A stretch of 59,315 nt of DNA from Thalassospira xianhensis MCCC 1A02616 (GCF_003326475.1 NZ_JPWA01000030.1:1-59315), one strand, 5' to 3'. Numbered from the stretch's first letter, positions 35,820 through 45,500 are shown. The notes: a model not told the origin generated them from the letters alone. Numbers and translations are program-made.

Positions 35820-35887
35820 TCGTCTGATCAAAATGCTTGACGCCCGTCTGATCGCTGATCATAGTTTGACACATGAAAACACATGGC

Positions 35888-35932
35888 ATGAACCCGATAC
35901 TTATTTCCAATCGTTGGTGGTGGTCCGCATAA
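35888..35932 (+). CDS. trpL: trp operon leader peptide (MNPILISNRWWWSA)
   Basis: A 14-residue open frame with three consecutive Trp codons (35915-35923) ends with TAA just before an attenuator hairpin system. This is the classic trp leader design. An in-frame ATG at 35873 could extend it to 19 residues; neither start has a Shine-Dalgarno site. In Sinorhizobium the trpL message is leaderless. TTGACA at 35866-35871 could be a -35 element, but no good -10 is placed correctly for a start at 35888. The gene is too short for routine ORF callers. Confidence 0.85.
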   Translation: MNPILISNRWWWSA

Positions 35933-35999
35933 GCGGGCGGCCAATTATCATGCCCTGAAACAACCGGCCGCCTGATCTTCGCAGGCGGCTTTGTGTTTT
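35923..35999 (+). promoter_or_regulatory. Transcription attenuator of trpE(G)
   Basis: Four pairing segments are visible. Segment 1 GTCCGC (35923-35928) can pair with GCGGGC (35933-35938), forming 1:2. GGCGGCC (35936-35942) can pair with GGCCGCC (35966-35972), forming the antiterminator 2:3. GCCGCCTG (35967-35974) pairs with CAGGCGGC (35982-35989) and is followed by TTTGTGTTTT, forming the terminator 3:4. Stalling at the Trp codons would cover segment 1 and favour read-through. Confidence 0.88.
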
Positions 36000-36071
36000 C
36001 GGACCTTTTTCCTAATTTACTGAAAAGTCACATTGCTCCTGCGGCAGCGCCCCGCAAACGGAGTATTTGAC

Positions 36072-38312
36072 GTGACCAACCCGACTTCTGAAACCACTAG
36101 CGAATATCGATATACCACCGATGGCGGCATCGCCGTTATTCGCCGCCAGACAGAAATCACCTATGAAAATGCCACTGAGAGCCTGATCGACGCGCTTGAC
36201 CGGACGAAGGGGGTTTTGCTGTCTTCAAGCTACGAGTTTCCGGGTCGCTATTCGCGCTGGGACATGGGCTTTGCCAAACCACCGCTGGAAATCACCGGAC
36301 GCGAACGTGGCTTTGCAATCCGTGCGCTCAATGATCGAGGCCGGGTGCTTTTGCCAATGATTGAACATGCCCTTGCCGGTCATGCCCATATCGAAGGCCT
36401 GACCAAGGGCGATGACGGGCTTTACGGTTATGTCGGCAAAACGGCCGCCTGGTTCCCCGAAGAAGAACGCAGTCAACAGCCCAGCCTGTTTTCCGTTGTC
36501 CGGGCCATTCGTGATCTGTTTGCCCACAAGGGCGACGAACGTCTGGGCCTATACGGTGCCTTTGGCTACGACATCGCCCTTCATTTTGAACAGATATCAC
36601 TGACCCAGGACCGTAACAGTGATCATAAAGACGTCCATCTTTACCTGCCCGATCAGATGATCACGGTCGACCATGCATCCAAGGTCGCAACCCTTTTTGA
36701 ATATGAATTCATTGCGCCAGATGGCCATAGCACCGCCGGGCTCGACCGCATCACACAGGATCACCCACCGTCACACGGTGCAAACGGCATCGTCGAAAAT
36801 GATATGAAGGACGGCGAATACGCTGCCGTCGTCGATGCAACCAAGCCACGATTTGCGCGCGGTGAACTGTTTGAAGTCGTGCCAAGCCGCGTGTTCCGGA
36901 CCGAATGCAAAACTGCCCCGTCGGAAATCTTCCGCCGCCTTAAACGCCGAAATCCAGCACCTTATGGTTTCCTGATCAATCTGGGGGACGGTGAACACCT
37001 GATTGGCGCATCGCCGGAAATGTATGTCCGCGTTACCGGTCAGCGTATTGAAACCTGCCCGATCTCGGGGACCATCGCGCGCGGTCGCGACGCGATTGAG
37101 GATGCCGAAAATATCCGTACCCTTCTGAATTCGGCCAAGGAAGAATCCGAACTGACCATGTGCACCGACGTTGATCGCAACGATAAGGCACGTGTCTGCA
37201 AACCCGGCAGCATCCGTATTCTTGGCCGTCGTCAGATCGAAATGTATTCCCGCCTGATCCATACGGTCGATCATGTCGAAGGCCGCCTTCGCGAAGGGTT
37301 CGATGCGCTTGATGCTTTCCTGACGCATTGCTGGGCTGTCACTGTCACCGGTGCCCCTAAACGGGCCGCCATGAAGCATATCGAAGCCGTCGAACGTAGT
37401 CCGCGTGCATGGTATGGCGGGGCCATTGGTGCGGTTCTGTGCAATGGCAATCTGAATACCGGCCTGACATTACGCACCGTACGCCTCAAACAGGGTGTCG
37501 CCGAAGTTCGCGCGGGTGCAACATTGCTGTTTGATAGTGAGTCTGCCGCCGAAGAAGCCGAAACCGTATTGAAGGCATCAGCCATGATTGATGCCGTCAC
37601 CCGCGATGCCAAGGACGAAGCCACTATTGACCCAACCGTTTCCGGTGTTGGCAAACGTGTACTCCTGATCGACCACGAAGATAGCTTTGTCCAAAACCTT
37701 GCCAGCTATATTCGCGCAACCGGTGCTGAAACCCTGACGCTGCGCCCCAGTTTCCCGGACGAGGCGTTTGACGATTTTAAACCCGATCTGGTGTTCCTGT
37801 CCCCGGGACCGGGACGTCCCGATGATTACGGGCTGCGCCATAGCATCGAGCGTGCCCTTGCCGCGGGGCTTCCCGTCTTTGGTGTTTGCCTTGGTTTACA
37901 GGGAATTGTCGAATTTTTCGGCGGATCACTTGGCCAACTCGACACACCAATGCATGGCAAACCGTCTAAGGTGAAACTGGACCCGTCTGATCCGCTGTTT
38001 GAAGGCCTACCCGATGAAATTGTCGTCGGACGCTATCACTCGCTATTTGCCGATCTGGCAAGCCTGCCGGCTGATCTTAAAATCACCGCGCGGAGCAATG
38101 ACGGTGTGGTGATGGGCATACGCCATCAGAGCCTGCCGATCAGTGCGGTGCAGTTCCATCCCGAAAGCCTGCTGACCCTGCAGGGCGATGTCGGGATGCG
38201 GATGATTGCCAACTTGCTACGCAATCCGCACGGCATTCTGCCTGAAAAGGCCGAAATTCCGGACGCTGACGAAGGGGATGAGCGAGATGAAACAGCAATA
38301 CAGGCTGCCTGA
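36072..38312 (+). CDS. trpE(G): Anthranilate synthase, fused components I and II
   Basis: This 746-residue fusion converts chorismate and glutamine to anthranilate, the first step of tryptophan synthesis. The N-terminal 510 residues are TrpE: LLSSSYEFPGRYSRWD is the tryptophan feedback region, and CPISGTIARGRD and the EESELTMCTDVDRND stretch belong to the chorismate site. The C-terminal part (about 525-735) is a class I glutamine amidotransferase with FLSPGPGRP, nucleophile cysteine in FGVCLGLQG and the HPES triad motif. Fusions of this type occur in rhizobia and Azospirillum. The start is GTG with GGAG 8 bases upstream. The trp attenuator lies 73 bases before the start. Confidence 0.96.
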   Translation: MTNPTSETTSEYRYTTDGGIAVIRRQTEITYENATESLIDALDRTKGVLLSSSYEFPGRYSRWDMGFAKPPLEITGRERGFAIRALNDRGRVLLPMIEHALAGHAHIEGLTKGDDGLYGYVGKTAAWFPEEERSQQPSLFSVVRAIRDLFAHKGDERLGLYGAFGYDIALHFEQISLTQDRNSDHKDVHLYLPDQMITVDHASKVATLFEYEFIAPDGHSTAGLDRITQDHPPSHGANGIVENDMKDGEYAAVVDATKPRFARGELFEVVPSRVFRTECKTAPSEIFRRLKRRNPAPYGFLINLGDGEHLIGASPEMYVRVTGQRIETCPISGTIARGRDAIEDAENIRTLLNSAKEESELTMCTDVDRNDKARVCKPGSIRILGRRQIEMYSRLIHTVDHVEGRLREGFDALDAFLTHCWAVTVTGAPKRAAMKHIEAVERSPRAWYGGAIGAVLCNGNLNTGLTLRTVRLKQGVAEVRAGATLLFDSESAAEEAETVLKASAMIDAVTRDAKDEATIDPTVSGVGKRVLLIDHEDSFVQNLASYIRATGAETLTLRPSFPDEAFDDFKPDLVFLSPGPGRPDDYGLRHSIERALAAGLPVFGVCLGLQGIVEFFGGSLGQLDTPMHGKPSKVKLDPSDPLFEGLPDEIVVGRYHSLFADLASLPADLKITARSNDGVVMGIRHQSLPISAVQFHPESLLTLQGDVGMRMIANLLRNPHGILPEKAEIPDADEGDERDETAIQAA

Positions 38313-38392
38313 AACGAAGAAGTGAAACCGATTGCCTGACCCATCCCCCTGTCATCGACCTCCCCCTGTCGATGAAACCGGGTCAGGAAAAT

Positions 38393-38434
38393 GCGACGGC
38401 CGCGCTCCTCCCTCGCGGCCGTTGCTTCATTTTC
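38393..38434 (+). terminator. Probable terminator of trpE(G)
   Basis: ACGGCCGCG and CGCGGCCGT pair around a 9-base loop; the following tract TTGCTTCATTTT is only moderately T-rich. It lies just before the convergent methyltransferase gene. Confidence 0.65.
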
Positions 38435-38439
38435 GGATA

Positions 38440-39054
38440 TTAATCGTCGTCATCCAGCGTCCCGTCGATCACGCTGTAATCGGGTGGCGGAGCTTGGCGG
38501 AACTTTTCAGGATCGGCTTTGCGTTTGTCCCGCGTGCGCGAAATCCAGCCACCATAAAAGGCCTCCGGCTTTGGCTCGGTCGGGGCGCCGGCCCGTACCG
38601 GGCGCGGGGCAAAACGGCCAAGGCTGATCAGCCGGTCATACATTACGATATTGGCGGCAATGGCGACATTCACGCAGAAGCTCATCGGGATTTTGATGAT
38701 GAAATCGCACTGATCCTGCATTTCCTGTGACAGGTTGCCACGTTCCGGACCAAGGATATAAGCCGCGCGCGACGGATGCTTGAAACTTGGCAACTCAATC
38801 GCGTCCGGAGTCAGTTCAACACCAACCATCCGGCATCCATCGGGCAGGAACAGATGATCGTGATCAGGGAAGTGATAATAGGGCATCTGCTCGGACGCAC
38901 GTGATGTGTCGGCCACATTGGCCCTTTCATCACGGAAATCCGCATCCACAGTGAAGGCAAAGCCGGCACCAAACGCATGAGCGGAACGAAACAGCGTGCC
39001 CACGTTAAAAGGCTTGCTGGCCCCCTCGATCCCGATCCCGAAATATCCGCGCAT
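38440..39054 (-). CDS. SpoU/TrmH-type RNA methyltransferase family protein
   Basis: This 204-residue protein has the trefoil-knotted SPOUT fold features of 2'-O-ribose methyltransferases. These are NVGTLFRSAHAFGAGFAFTVD, which gives the conserved N and R early motif, then ILGPERGNLSQEM and the SAM-binding IPMSFCVNVAIAANIVMYDR. Target RNA is unknown. ATG at 39054 is chosen because GGAGG lies 5 bases upstream. The C-terminal 50 residues are charged and proline-rich, probably disordered, ending DDDD. Confidence 0.88.
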   Translation of the reverse strand: MRGYFGIGIEGASKPFNVGTLFRSAHAFGAGFAFTVDADFRDERANVADTSRASEQMPYYHFPDHDHLFLPDGCRMVGVELTPDAIELPSFKHPSRAAYILGPERGNLSQEMQDQCDFIIKIPMSFCVNVAIAANIVMYDRLISLGRFAPRPVRAGAPTEPKPEAFYGGWISRTRDKRKADPEKFRQAPPPDYSVIDGTLDDDD

Positions 39055-39319
39055 ATTGTCCTCCGTGCTGCACGCCGATGGTGCGCTCACACACACTCCA
39101 ATGAAAAAACTGGCTCGGCTATACCCCTCACAGGCGAATATGGCAAGTCAGCGGGCCGCAACCCTGCCCTGGCAGAGGAAGCAATCCGGGTATCTTGGAA
39201 CAAAAAACACTCCGAACCGTTTCATAATCAAGCAACCGGAGAAGTCGCATGTCATTGGCGTGCAGACAAATTTCCTGACCAAACGAGCAAACAACCCGAA
39301 AGAAACAGGAGAATACCTG

Positions 39320-39517
39320 ATGAATTGGGACCAAATCGAAGGCCGTTGGAAACAAATGCGGGGCCACGTCAAGCGCGAGTGGGGCCGTCTTACTGACGAT
39401 GACCTTGATCAGATTGAAGGCCAGCAGGAAAAACTGGTCGGTCTGGTTCAGGAAGCTTATGGCGTTAAACGCGAAGAGGCCGACCGGCAGGTCCGCAACT
39501 GGTTTGACCGCCTCTAG
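39320..39517 (+). CDS. CsbD family stress-response protein
   Basis: This 65-residue hydrophilic protein is typical of CsbD (YjbJ-like), beginning MNWDQIEGRWKQMRG and ending REEADRQVRNWFDRL. Such small proteins are induced by general stress or stationary phase; molecular function is unknown. AGGAG is 8 bases upstream of the ATG. A terminator follows 33 bases after the stop, so it is a single-gene unit. Confidence 0.92.
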   Translation: MNWDQIEGRWKQMRGHVKREWGRLTDDDLDQIEGQQEKLVGLVQEAYGVKREEADRQVRNWFDRL

Positions 39518-39548
39518 AACGTTCACGTCCCGAAATTACCACACATTA

Positions 39549-39598
39549 CAAAGCCCGCCGGATTATTACCCTCTTGATCCTGGCGGGCTTTGTGTTTT
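39549..39598 (+). terminator. Intrinsic terminator of csbD gene
   Basis: AAAGCCCGCC and GGCGGGCTTT pair across a 22-base loop and are followed by GTGTTTT. Confidence 0.8.
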
Positions 39599-39638
39599 CT
39601 ATGCACACAATCAATCTCGTTACCAGATTTGGAAAATC

Positions 39639-39845
39639 ATGCCTGTCAAATCCCCCTGTATTGGCGTTTGCGTTCTTGACCCCGCCGCTGGCTACTGCAC
39701 CGGATGCTTTCGTACGGGCGACGAAATTGGTGCATGGATGGGCATGAGCGACGGCAGCAAAAAACGGGTGCTGGAAACCATCCGCAAACGTCGTCTTTCC
39801 GCCACGACCGCACCGCTCATTACGACCGGAAACAGCAATCTGTAA
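39639..39845 (+). CDS. DUF1289 protein
   Basis: This 68-residue protein has the four-cysteine DUF1289 pattern CIGVC (residues 7-11) and YCTGC (19-23), followed by a basic helix KKRVLETIRKRR. The cysteines likely bind zinc or an iron-sulfur group; function unknown. The upstream part of the longer open frame is not family-like. The HugZ-like gene follows 76 bases later. Confidence 0.88.
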   Translation: MPVKSPCIGVCVLDPAAGYCTGCFRTGDEIGAWMGMSDGSKKRVLETIRKRRLSATTAPLITTGNSNL

Positions 39846-39921
39846 TCCAGCCAGACCAAACATTGCGGACGGCGACAACCAACCCCAAATAAAAGCCCTG
39901 TTCATCAAGGGGACACACTGC

Positions 39922-40695
39922 ATGTCGGACATTGCACAGCAGAATGGAAATGCCGCGGCAGAACTCCGGCGTATGACACGACGTGCCGCACATGCAGTCA
40001 TGGCCACAACCGCCTGCGATCACAAACAGGTTGGCGATGGATGGCCGGTAACATCAATGGTCGTTCCTGCCGCCCATATTGATGGCAGCCCCATCCTGCT
40101 GATTTCCGATCTGGCGGATCATACCCGTCATTTGCAAAGTGATCCGCGAATGTCCCTGCTGTTTACCGACGGTAATATCGATCCCGGACAAAGCGAGAGG
40201 ATCAATTCGGATAACGCCAGACTAACGATCTTTGGCCGAACAGTTGCCGATCACACACTCGAAACCCGGCAGCGCTATCTGCGAGCCCATCCCGATGCCG
40301 CCCAATATGCCGATTTCGCCGATTTCGGCTTTTATCATGTCACGGTCGAAGCCGTTTACTGGGTTGGCGGTTTTGGCAAACAACGACGACTGAAAGGCGA
40401 CCAGTTCATTGTCGACGGTTGTCAGTCGCTGATCACGGGCCATGACGACGTGATCGAACATATGAATACCGATCATGGCGATGCGATTGCCGACATTGTC
40501 GGACATTTCACCGATCAGGATAGGAATGGCGGATGGAAAATGGTCGCCATTGATTGCGATGGAATGGATTTGGAATGCAATTCTGCCGATTCCCGTCCTT
40601 TGCGCGTCGATTTTGCCAAAACGATCCGCAGCCCCGGCGAAGCGCGCGATATTCTGGTCGAAATGTGTAAAAAAGCGCGCGGTCAAATGACCTGA
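39922..40695 (+). CDS. HugZ-like haem-utilisation/pyridoxamine oxidase-fold protein
   Basis: This 257-residue protein has an N-terminal split-barrel flavin-binding-like domain (about 10-160: GWPVTSMVVPAAHIDGSPIL, LISDLADHTRH, DPRMSLLF) and a C-terminal DUF2470 domain (about 170-255: HDDVIEHMNTDHGDAIADI). This two-domain layout matches HugZ/HutZ-type haem-binding or haem-degrading proteins. No haem transport genes are near, so it may have another role. A short hairpin with TTTT follows. Confidence 0.82.
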   Translation: MSDIAQQNGNAAAELRRMTRRAAHAVMATTACDHKQVGDGWPVTSMVVPAAHIDGSPILLISDLADHTRHLQSDPRMSLLFTDGNIDPGQSERINSDNARLTIFGRTVADHTLETRQRYLRAHPDAAQYADFADFGFYHVTVEAVYWVGGFGKQRRLKGDQFIVDGCQSLITGHDDVIEHMNTDHGDAIADIVGHFTDQDRNGGWKMVAIDCDGMDLECNSADSRPLRVDFAKTIRSPGEARDILVEMCKKARGQMT

Positions 40696-40717
40696 TTTGG
40701 GCAACGAAGATTTAATT

Positions 40718-40741
40718 GTCACTTTCGAAAGGTGACTTTTC
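40718..40741 (+). terminator. Possible terminator after HugZ-like gene
   Basis: GTCACTTTC and GAAAGGTGAC pair with one bulge and are followed by TTTT. Confidence 0.55.
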
Positions 40742-40905
40742 GCAAACGCAAAAACGTCTACGTTTTCCTTGGTATTGAGCCAAAGGACAGGTTGCTTTTA
40801 AGACACCTTTGTAACAATATGTCGCGACGCAACCGGCTATCCCACATGTCGATTGTGTAGAATTGACTATTAACCCCCAGACTCAATTCCCACCAGGAGA
40901 GATCC

Positions 40906-42531
40906 GTGCTGCAATCAGGACCCGTTGTCAGCCGTGTAGGCCTTGAAACCCATGGCCTCAAAAATCTTGGCGCCGTTCACTGGAATTTGGACGCTGCCGG
41001 CCTCTACGAACATGCAATCCGTCGTCAGGAAGGCAAAATTGCCAAGGGTGGCGCATTTGTTGCGCTGACCGGTGAACATACCGGCCGTTCCCCGCAGGAC
41101 CGTTTCATCGTCGAAGAGGAAGGCACCAAGAACGACATCGACTGGGGCGACGTTAACCGCCCGGTCAGCCCGGAAGTATTCGAGCGCCTGTACCAGAAAG
41201 TGCGCGCTTACTTCCAGGGTACCGAACTGTTTGTTCAGGACTGCTATGCCGGTTCAGATCCGCGTTTCCGCCTGCCGGTTCGCGTGATCAACGAAAATGC
41301 ATGGCACAACCTGTTCGCTCGCAACATGTTCATCCAGCCCGCAAAGGAAGAACTGCGCGATTTTGCCCCGGAATTCACCGTTCTGCATGCCCCGGGCCTG
41401 CAGGCTGATCCGGAAGTCGATGGCACCCGTTCCGAAGTATTCGTCGTCGTTTCCTTCGAGCGCAAAATGGTCATTATCGGCGGCACCTGGTATGCTGGCG
41501 AAATGAAGAAATCGATCTTCTCCGTTCTTAACCATATTCTTCCGGCCAAGGGCGTTATGCCGATGCATTGCTCGGCCAATATGGGCAAGGACGGCGACAC
41601 GGCGATCTTCTTTGGCCTGTCGGGCACCGGCAAAACCACCCTGTCGGCCGACGCATCGCGCACGCTTATCGGTGACGATGAACATGGCTGGGGCGAAGAT
41701 GGCGTCTTCAACTTTGAAGGCGGCTGCTACGCCAAGGTGATCAAGCTTTCCAAAGAAGCAGAACCGGAAATCTATGCCACAACCCAAACCTTCGGGACGG
41801 TTCTGGAAAACGTTGTGATGAACAAGCAATCGCGTGAGCTTGACCTCGACGATGCACGTCACACCGAAAATACGCGTTCCAGCTATCCGATCGAATTCAT
41901 CCCGAATGCATCGGAAAACGGTCGTGGCGGCCATCCGAAAAACATCATCATGCTGACCTGCGATGCGTTTGGTGTTCTGCCGCCGATCGCCAAGCTCACT
42001 TCAGCACAGGCAATGTACCATTTCCTGTCGGGTTATACCGCAAAGGTTGCCGGCACCGAAAAAGGTGTCAAGGAACCGACTGCGGCATTCTCTGCATGCT
42101 TTGGTGCGCCGTTCATGCCACGTCATCCATCGGTTTATGCCAAGCTGCTTGGTGAACTGATGGAAAAACATCAGGCCAATTGCTGGCTGGTTAATACCGG
42201 TTGGTCCGGTGGTGGCTATGGCGTTGGTTCGCGTATGAAGATCGCCTATACCCGCGGCCTTCTGAACGCGGCACTCAATGGCGAACTCGAAAACGCCGAC
42301 TTCGCGACCGACCCGTATTTCGGTCTGGCATATCCAACCGCGTGTGGTGACATCCCCGCCGAAGTCCTTAACCCGCGTGACAGCTGGTCGGACAAGGCTG
42401 CATATGACAAGGCTGCGACAAATCTGACCGGCCTGTTCGAAAAGAACTTTACCAAGTTCGAAGAACATGTAGACGGCGATGTTCGCGATGCTGCAATTCG
42501 CAGCAACACCGAAGTCAAAGCCGCTGAATAA
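40906..42531 (+). CDS. pckA: Phosphoenolpyruvate carboxykinase (ATP)
   Basis: This 541-residue gluconeogenic enzyme converts oxaloacetate and ATP to phosphoenolpyruvate, CO2 and ADP. The nucleotide P-loop [16 protein letters not shown], the metal-binding [13 protein letters not shown], the substrate region [12 protein letters not shown] and the [16 protein letters not shown] stretch fit the ATP-dependent class. The start is GTG with AGGAG 7 bases upstream. A perfect palindrome terminator follows. It would open gluconeogenesis on organic acids, likely carbon sources for such a marine heterotroph. Confidence 0.97.
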   Translation: MLQSGPVVSRVGLETHGLKNLGAVHWNLDAAGLYEHAIRRQEGKIAKGGAFVALTGEHTGRSPQDRFIVEEEGTKNDIDWGDVNRPVSPEVFERLYQKVRAYFQGTELFVQDCYAGSDPRFRLPVRVINENAWHNLFARNMFIQPAKEELRDFAPEFTVLHAPGLQADPEVDGTRSEVFVVVSFERKMVIIGGTWYAGEMKKSIFSVLNHILPAKGVMPMHCSANMGKDGDTAIFFGLSGTGKTTLSADASRTLIGDDEHGWGEDGVFNFEGGCYAKVIKLSKEAEPEIYATTQTFGTVLENVVMNKQSRELDLDDARHTENTRSSYPIEFIPNASENGRGGHPKNIIMLTCDAFGVLPPIAKLTSAQAMYHFLSGYTAKVAGTEKGVKEPTAAFSACFGAPFMPRHPSVYAKLLGELMEKHQANCWLVNTGWSGGGYGVGSRMKIAYTRGLLNAALNGELENADFATDPYFGLAYPTACGDIPAEVLNPRDSWSDKAAYDKAATNLTGLFEKNFTKFEEHVDGDVRDAAIRSNTEVKAAE

Positions 42532-42550
42532 GGCGACCGAAAACTGATCG

Positions 42551-42580
42551 AAAAGGCCGGTGCATGCACCGGCCTTTTTT
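42551..42580 (+). terminator. Terminator of pckA
   Basis: AAAAGGCCGGTGCA and TGCACCGGCCTTTT form a continuous palindrome ending in six T. Confidence 0.9.
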
Positions 42581-42635
42581 GCTGAAAATCCGAGAACTAA
42601 CTCTCGTTTCAGTCAGACGGAATTATTTGAGTTTA

Positions 42636-42667
42636 CAAAAAAGGCCGCCGTTGTGGCGACCTTTGCA
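42636..42667 (-). terminator. Terminator of the EAL-domain gene
   Basis: On the minus strand AAAGGTCGCC pairs with GGCGGCCTTT (one wobble) and is followed by TTT. Confidence 0.7.
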
Positions 42668-42685
42668 GTGACTATCGGGCTGTGT

Positions 42686-44422
42686 CTAATGGCGTTTGGG
42701 ATCGTGAATGTTGCGCCAGTAAAGCGTGATATCCTTTTCGGGTTTGCCAAAAAGATACCCTTGCGCATAGTCGAAACCGACCTTTGTCACCATTTCACGC
42801 ATCGCATCGGTTTCGATCATTTCCGCCACGACCTCGACCTTCAATTCATGACACAGATCGACCAGCGATTTCATGAACGCACGACCTTTGGATGACTTCA
42901 GGGACTGGCGGATTGATTCTCCGTCAATCTTGACATAGTCGACATCCAGCGCGCTGAGATACCGGAAATTCGATGCCCCCGTACCAAAATCATCCAGACA
43001 AATCTCAACTCCGAAATCCCGGAAACGTGTGATCCAGGTAGAAGCCGTATCGATGTCGGTGATTTCAGCCGTTTCGGTAATCTCGATCATCAGCTGCCCC
43101 ATCGTATCGCGGTTGCGTTCAAACAACGCAATTACCGACCGGCAAAAATCCGGATTTTCAATACTGTGACCCGAAACGTTGACCGCAACACGGGCATCAA
43201 TACCCTCTTCCAGTTGATTGCGTATCCATTTCAGCGTCCGGCGCATCATAGCCAGATCCAGCCTGTGGATCATATTGACCTGTTCGGCAAAAGTGATCAG
43301 ACGATCCGTCGGAATCAGCTTGCCTTCGTCATCATAAAAACGTGCAAGAACCTCGAAATGGTGAATTTCCGCAGATGGCAATCGCACAATCGGCTGATAA
43401 ACCGCATCGAATTTCAGCCGATCGACCCGCATTCCAAAATCGCGCATGGCCGAAAATGTATCATTCACCAGATTTGGTGCCTGTCCGATCAGCCGGGAAA
43501 ACGTGAATCCGTGCTCCTGCCGGTCGCAGAACCGGCGGATCGAATAAAGCACCCCGCGCGCCAGATCGCCCGGCGGAATCATCTCGGCGGTAAAATCGGT
43601 AACAGACGTCGAAATATCCACACCCTTACCCGACGGATCGGCATCGCGTGCACAGTCGGCAATCCGGTTTTCAAGTTCGCCAACCGGCACGTCCGGCCTG
43701 TGCAGCATACCAAACTGATTGCCATTAAGACGGCCGGCCGTGTCTCCGGCGACGGAATGCGCGCGCAGAAATGCACCGATACTGGCCAGCATTTCATCAC
43801 GTTCGATCTGCTCCATGCGTTTGCAAAGCGGATCAAAGGCATTCAATGTCATCAGGGTAAATTTGTGTTCTGCACCGGTTTCGCGTTGCGCCATCAGGCG
43901 TTCGGTCACCACCCGGGATAGGCTTTCCTCGTCCATCAGTCCTGTTGCCTCATCGCGCCTGATTGATCGCGCCACATCATGGGGTAGCGTATTGATCGCA
44001 ACACGCAAGGCAACAAAGAAATGATCGCCAAGATCAGGCAGGAAATAGCCGCTCATGGAAACCGGGGCGCTTAACTGTTCATCCGGGCGAATAAACCGCA
44101 CCTGAATATTGTCCATCCGGCCACGACGGCGCGCCACATACAACATTTCCTGAACCAGCGGCCTGAATTGCGGGGCCAGTACAGATTGTAGGGTATGGCC
44201 CTCGAGATCGGCTGCCGACCGGCCAATCATTCCATCTGCCGCACCGGATGCGAACACGATCCTCAGATCGTCATCCAGTTCAAGCAGAAGATCCCCCCAC
44301 ACAAACGCAAGTGCAGCGAAACGGTTACGTTCGTTCCGAAGTGCCGTCGTTCGACTTTTGAGAAGCTTTTCCAAAGGGTCCTCTTGCGCTGCCTCGAAAT
44401 CCTTGCGCCTTCCTGCCCCCAA
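42686..44422 (-). CDS. PAS - degenerate GGDEF - EAL protein (c-di-GMP phosphodiesterase)
   Basis: This 578-residue cytoplasmic protein has a PAS-like domain (about 38-140) and a GGDEF-like domain (about 150-290). The GGDEF signature loop is replaced by NGNQF, so no cyclase activity is expected. The C-terminal EAL domain (about 325-565) keeps the catalytic set: EVLAR, VNVSG, EITET, LDDFGTG, the following lysine in VKIDG, VVAEMIET and QGYLFGKP. It should therefore hydrolyse c-di-GMP. The start (TTG at 44422) is uncertain; TTG at 44374 after GAGGA is also possible. Confidence 0.88.
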   Translation of the reverse strand: MGAGRRKDFEAAQEDPLEKLLKSRTTALRNERNRFAALAFVWGDLLLELDDDLRIVFASGAADGMIGRSAADLEGHTLQSVLAPQFRPLVQEMLYVARRRGRMDNIQVRFIRPDEQLSAPVSMSGYFLPDLGDHFFVALRVAINTLPHDVARSIRRDEATGLMDEESLSRVVTERLMAQRETGAEHKFTLMTLNAFDPLCKRMEQIERDEMLASIGAFLRAHSVAGDTAGRLNGNQFGMLHRPDVPVGELENRIADCARDADPSGKGVDISTSVTDFTAEMIPPGDLARGVLYSIRRFCDRQEHGFTFSRLIGQAPNLVNDTFSAMRDFGMRVDRLKFDAVYQPIVRLPSAEIHHFEVLARFYDDEGKLIPTDRLITFAEQVNMIHRLDLAMMRRTLKWIRNQLEEGIDARVAVNVSGHSIENPDFCRSVIALFERNRDTMGQLMIEITETAEITDIDTASTWITRFRDFGVEICLDDFGTGASNFRYLSALDVDYVKIDGESIRQSLKSSKGRAFMKSLVDLCHELKVEVVAEMIETDAMREMVTKVGFDYAQGYLFGKPEKDITLYWRNIHDPKRH

Positions 44423-44801
44423 TTCAGGAAGTCACATCATCCGCAAAGACGAATTCGCCTATCATCTGCATGGCACCCTTAATAACGCCTTTACAGCACC
44501 GACAGATTTCGAACTTCGCGAATACATTTCCGGGTGCGTAACGCGCCGAAATTCGGAACATTCCCCTGGCACCGCCCGGTTCCAAACACAGATTGACTAT
44601 ATCTTTGTTCAGGCTGCGCTTTTTAAACCCCTACCCCAAATTATTCGAGCCTGAAATTGTTGCAAAAACCGCATGCCTACAATGCTGCACTGCGAAATCA
44701 ACGTCGGCACCTTTGCAAACCGGATGTAATCCCATAATAAAGAACGTCGTAAACGCCGCGTTGCTTTGTGCCACCATCGCCCATAACCGGAATGCTTCAA
44801 C
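44423..44801. other. Intergenic region between divergent EAL and nucleotidase genes
   Basis: 379 bases without a supported gene. I see no long repeat or RNA structure; it should contain the promoters of both genes. Confidence 0.35.
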
Positions 44802-45500
44802 ATGCCCTCGATCGTTTCTGCCACTGCTGTCATTCCGCGTATTGCGCCGGACAATGTCCTGATCTTTGATCTCGACAACACGCTCTATCCCTCGGCATGT
44901 GACCTGTTTTCGCAGGTATCGAATCTAATCGGGCAATATGTGCGTGATACATTACGGCTTCCGGCGGACGAGGCCTATGTGATCCAGAAAAGCTATTTTC
45001 ATCGCTATGGCACGACGCTGCGCGGTCTGATGACCGAACATGACATTGATCCGGCGGATTACCTTAGCAAGGTTCACAATATTGATCTGTCCGTGATGGA
45101 TCCTGCGCCGGAACTGGCGGCTGCTTTGGATGCGCTGCCATGCCGCAAGGTGATCTTCACCAACGCATCGCGCGGGCATGCCGAACGGGTGATGGATCGC
45201 CTTGGCATTGCCAGCCATTTCGAAACCATCTTTGACATCGTCGATGCCGACTATATCCCCAAACCCGAACGCCAGCCTTATGACCGGTTGCTCGCACGCG
45301 ATGCAATTGATCCGACGCGTGCGATCTATTTCGAGGACATGGCCAAAAACCTGCTTCCGGCAAAAGATATGGGCATGACCACCGTCTGGGTCCATACGGA
45401 CGAGGAATGGGCGCAGGCCGGGCACGACGATCCCCGGATTGATCACCACACAGACAATCTGGTGCATTTCTTGCGCGAACTGGCCAACAGTCCGGTATAA
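44802..45500 (+). CDS. Pyrimidine 5'-nucleotidase-like HAD hydrolase
   Basis: This 232-residue HAD-superfamily enzyme carries motif I DLDNTLYP (nucleophile D23 and acid D25), motif II IFTNAS, the lysine in YIPKPERQPYDR and motif IV YFEDMAKNL. This pattern is that of the Sdt1/PynA-like pyrimidine 5'-nucleotidases, which dephosphorylate UMP and CMP or damaged nucleotides. dapD follows after 180 bases; a functional link is unclear though this order is common in alphaproteobacteria. Confidence 0.87.
   Translation: MPSIVSATAVIPRIAPDNVLIFDLDNTLYPSACDLFSQVSNLIGQYVRDTLRLPADEAYVIQKSYFHRYGTTLRGLMTEHDIDPADYLSKVHNIDLSVMDPAPELAAALDALPCRKVIFTNASRGHAERVMDRLGIASHFETIFDIVDADYIPKPERQPYDRLLARDAIDPTRAIYFEDMAKNLLPAKDMGMTTVWVHTDEEWAQAGHDDPRIDHHTDNLVHFLRELANSPV

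Noticed and set aside
35866..35871. TTGACA as the -35 box of the trp leader promoter
   Set aside because: With normal spacing the -10 would fall inside the leader start and no TATAAT-like hexamer is there; not enough to call a promoter.
43166..43921. 251-residue open frame on the plus strand
   Set aside because: Antisense to the PAS-GGDEF-EAL gene, without any motif.
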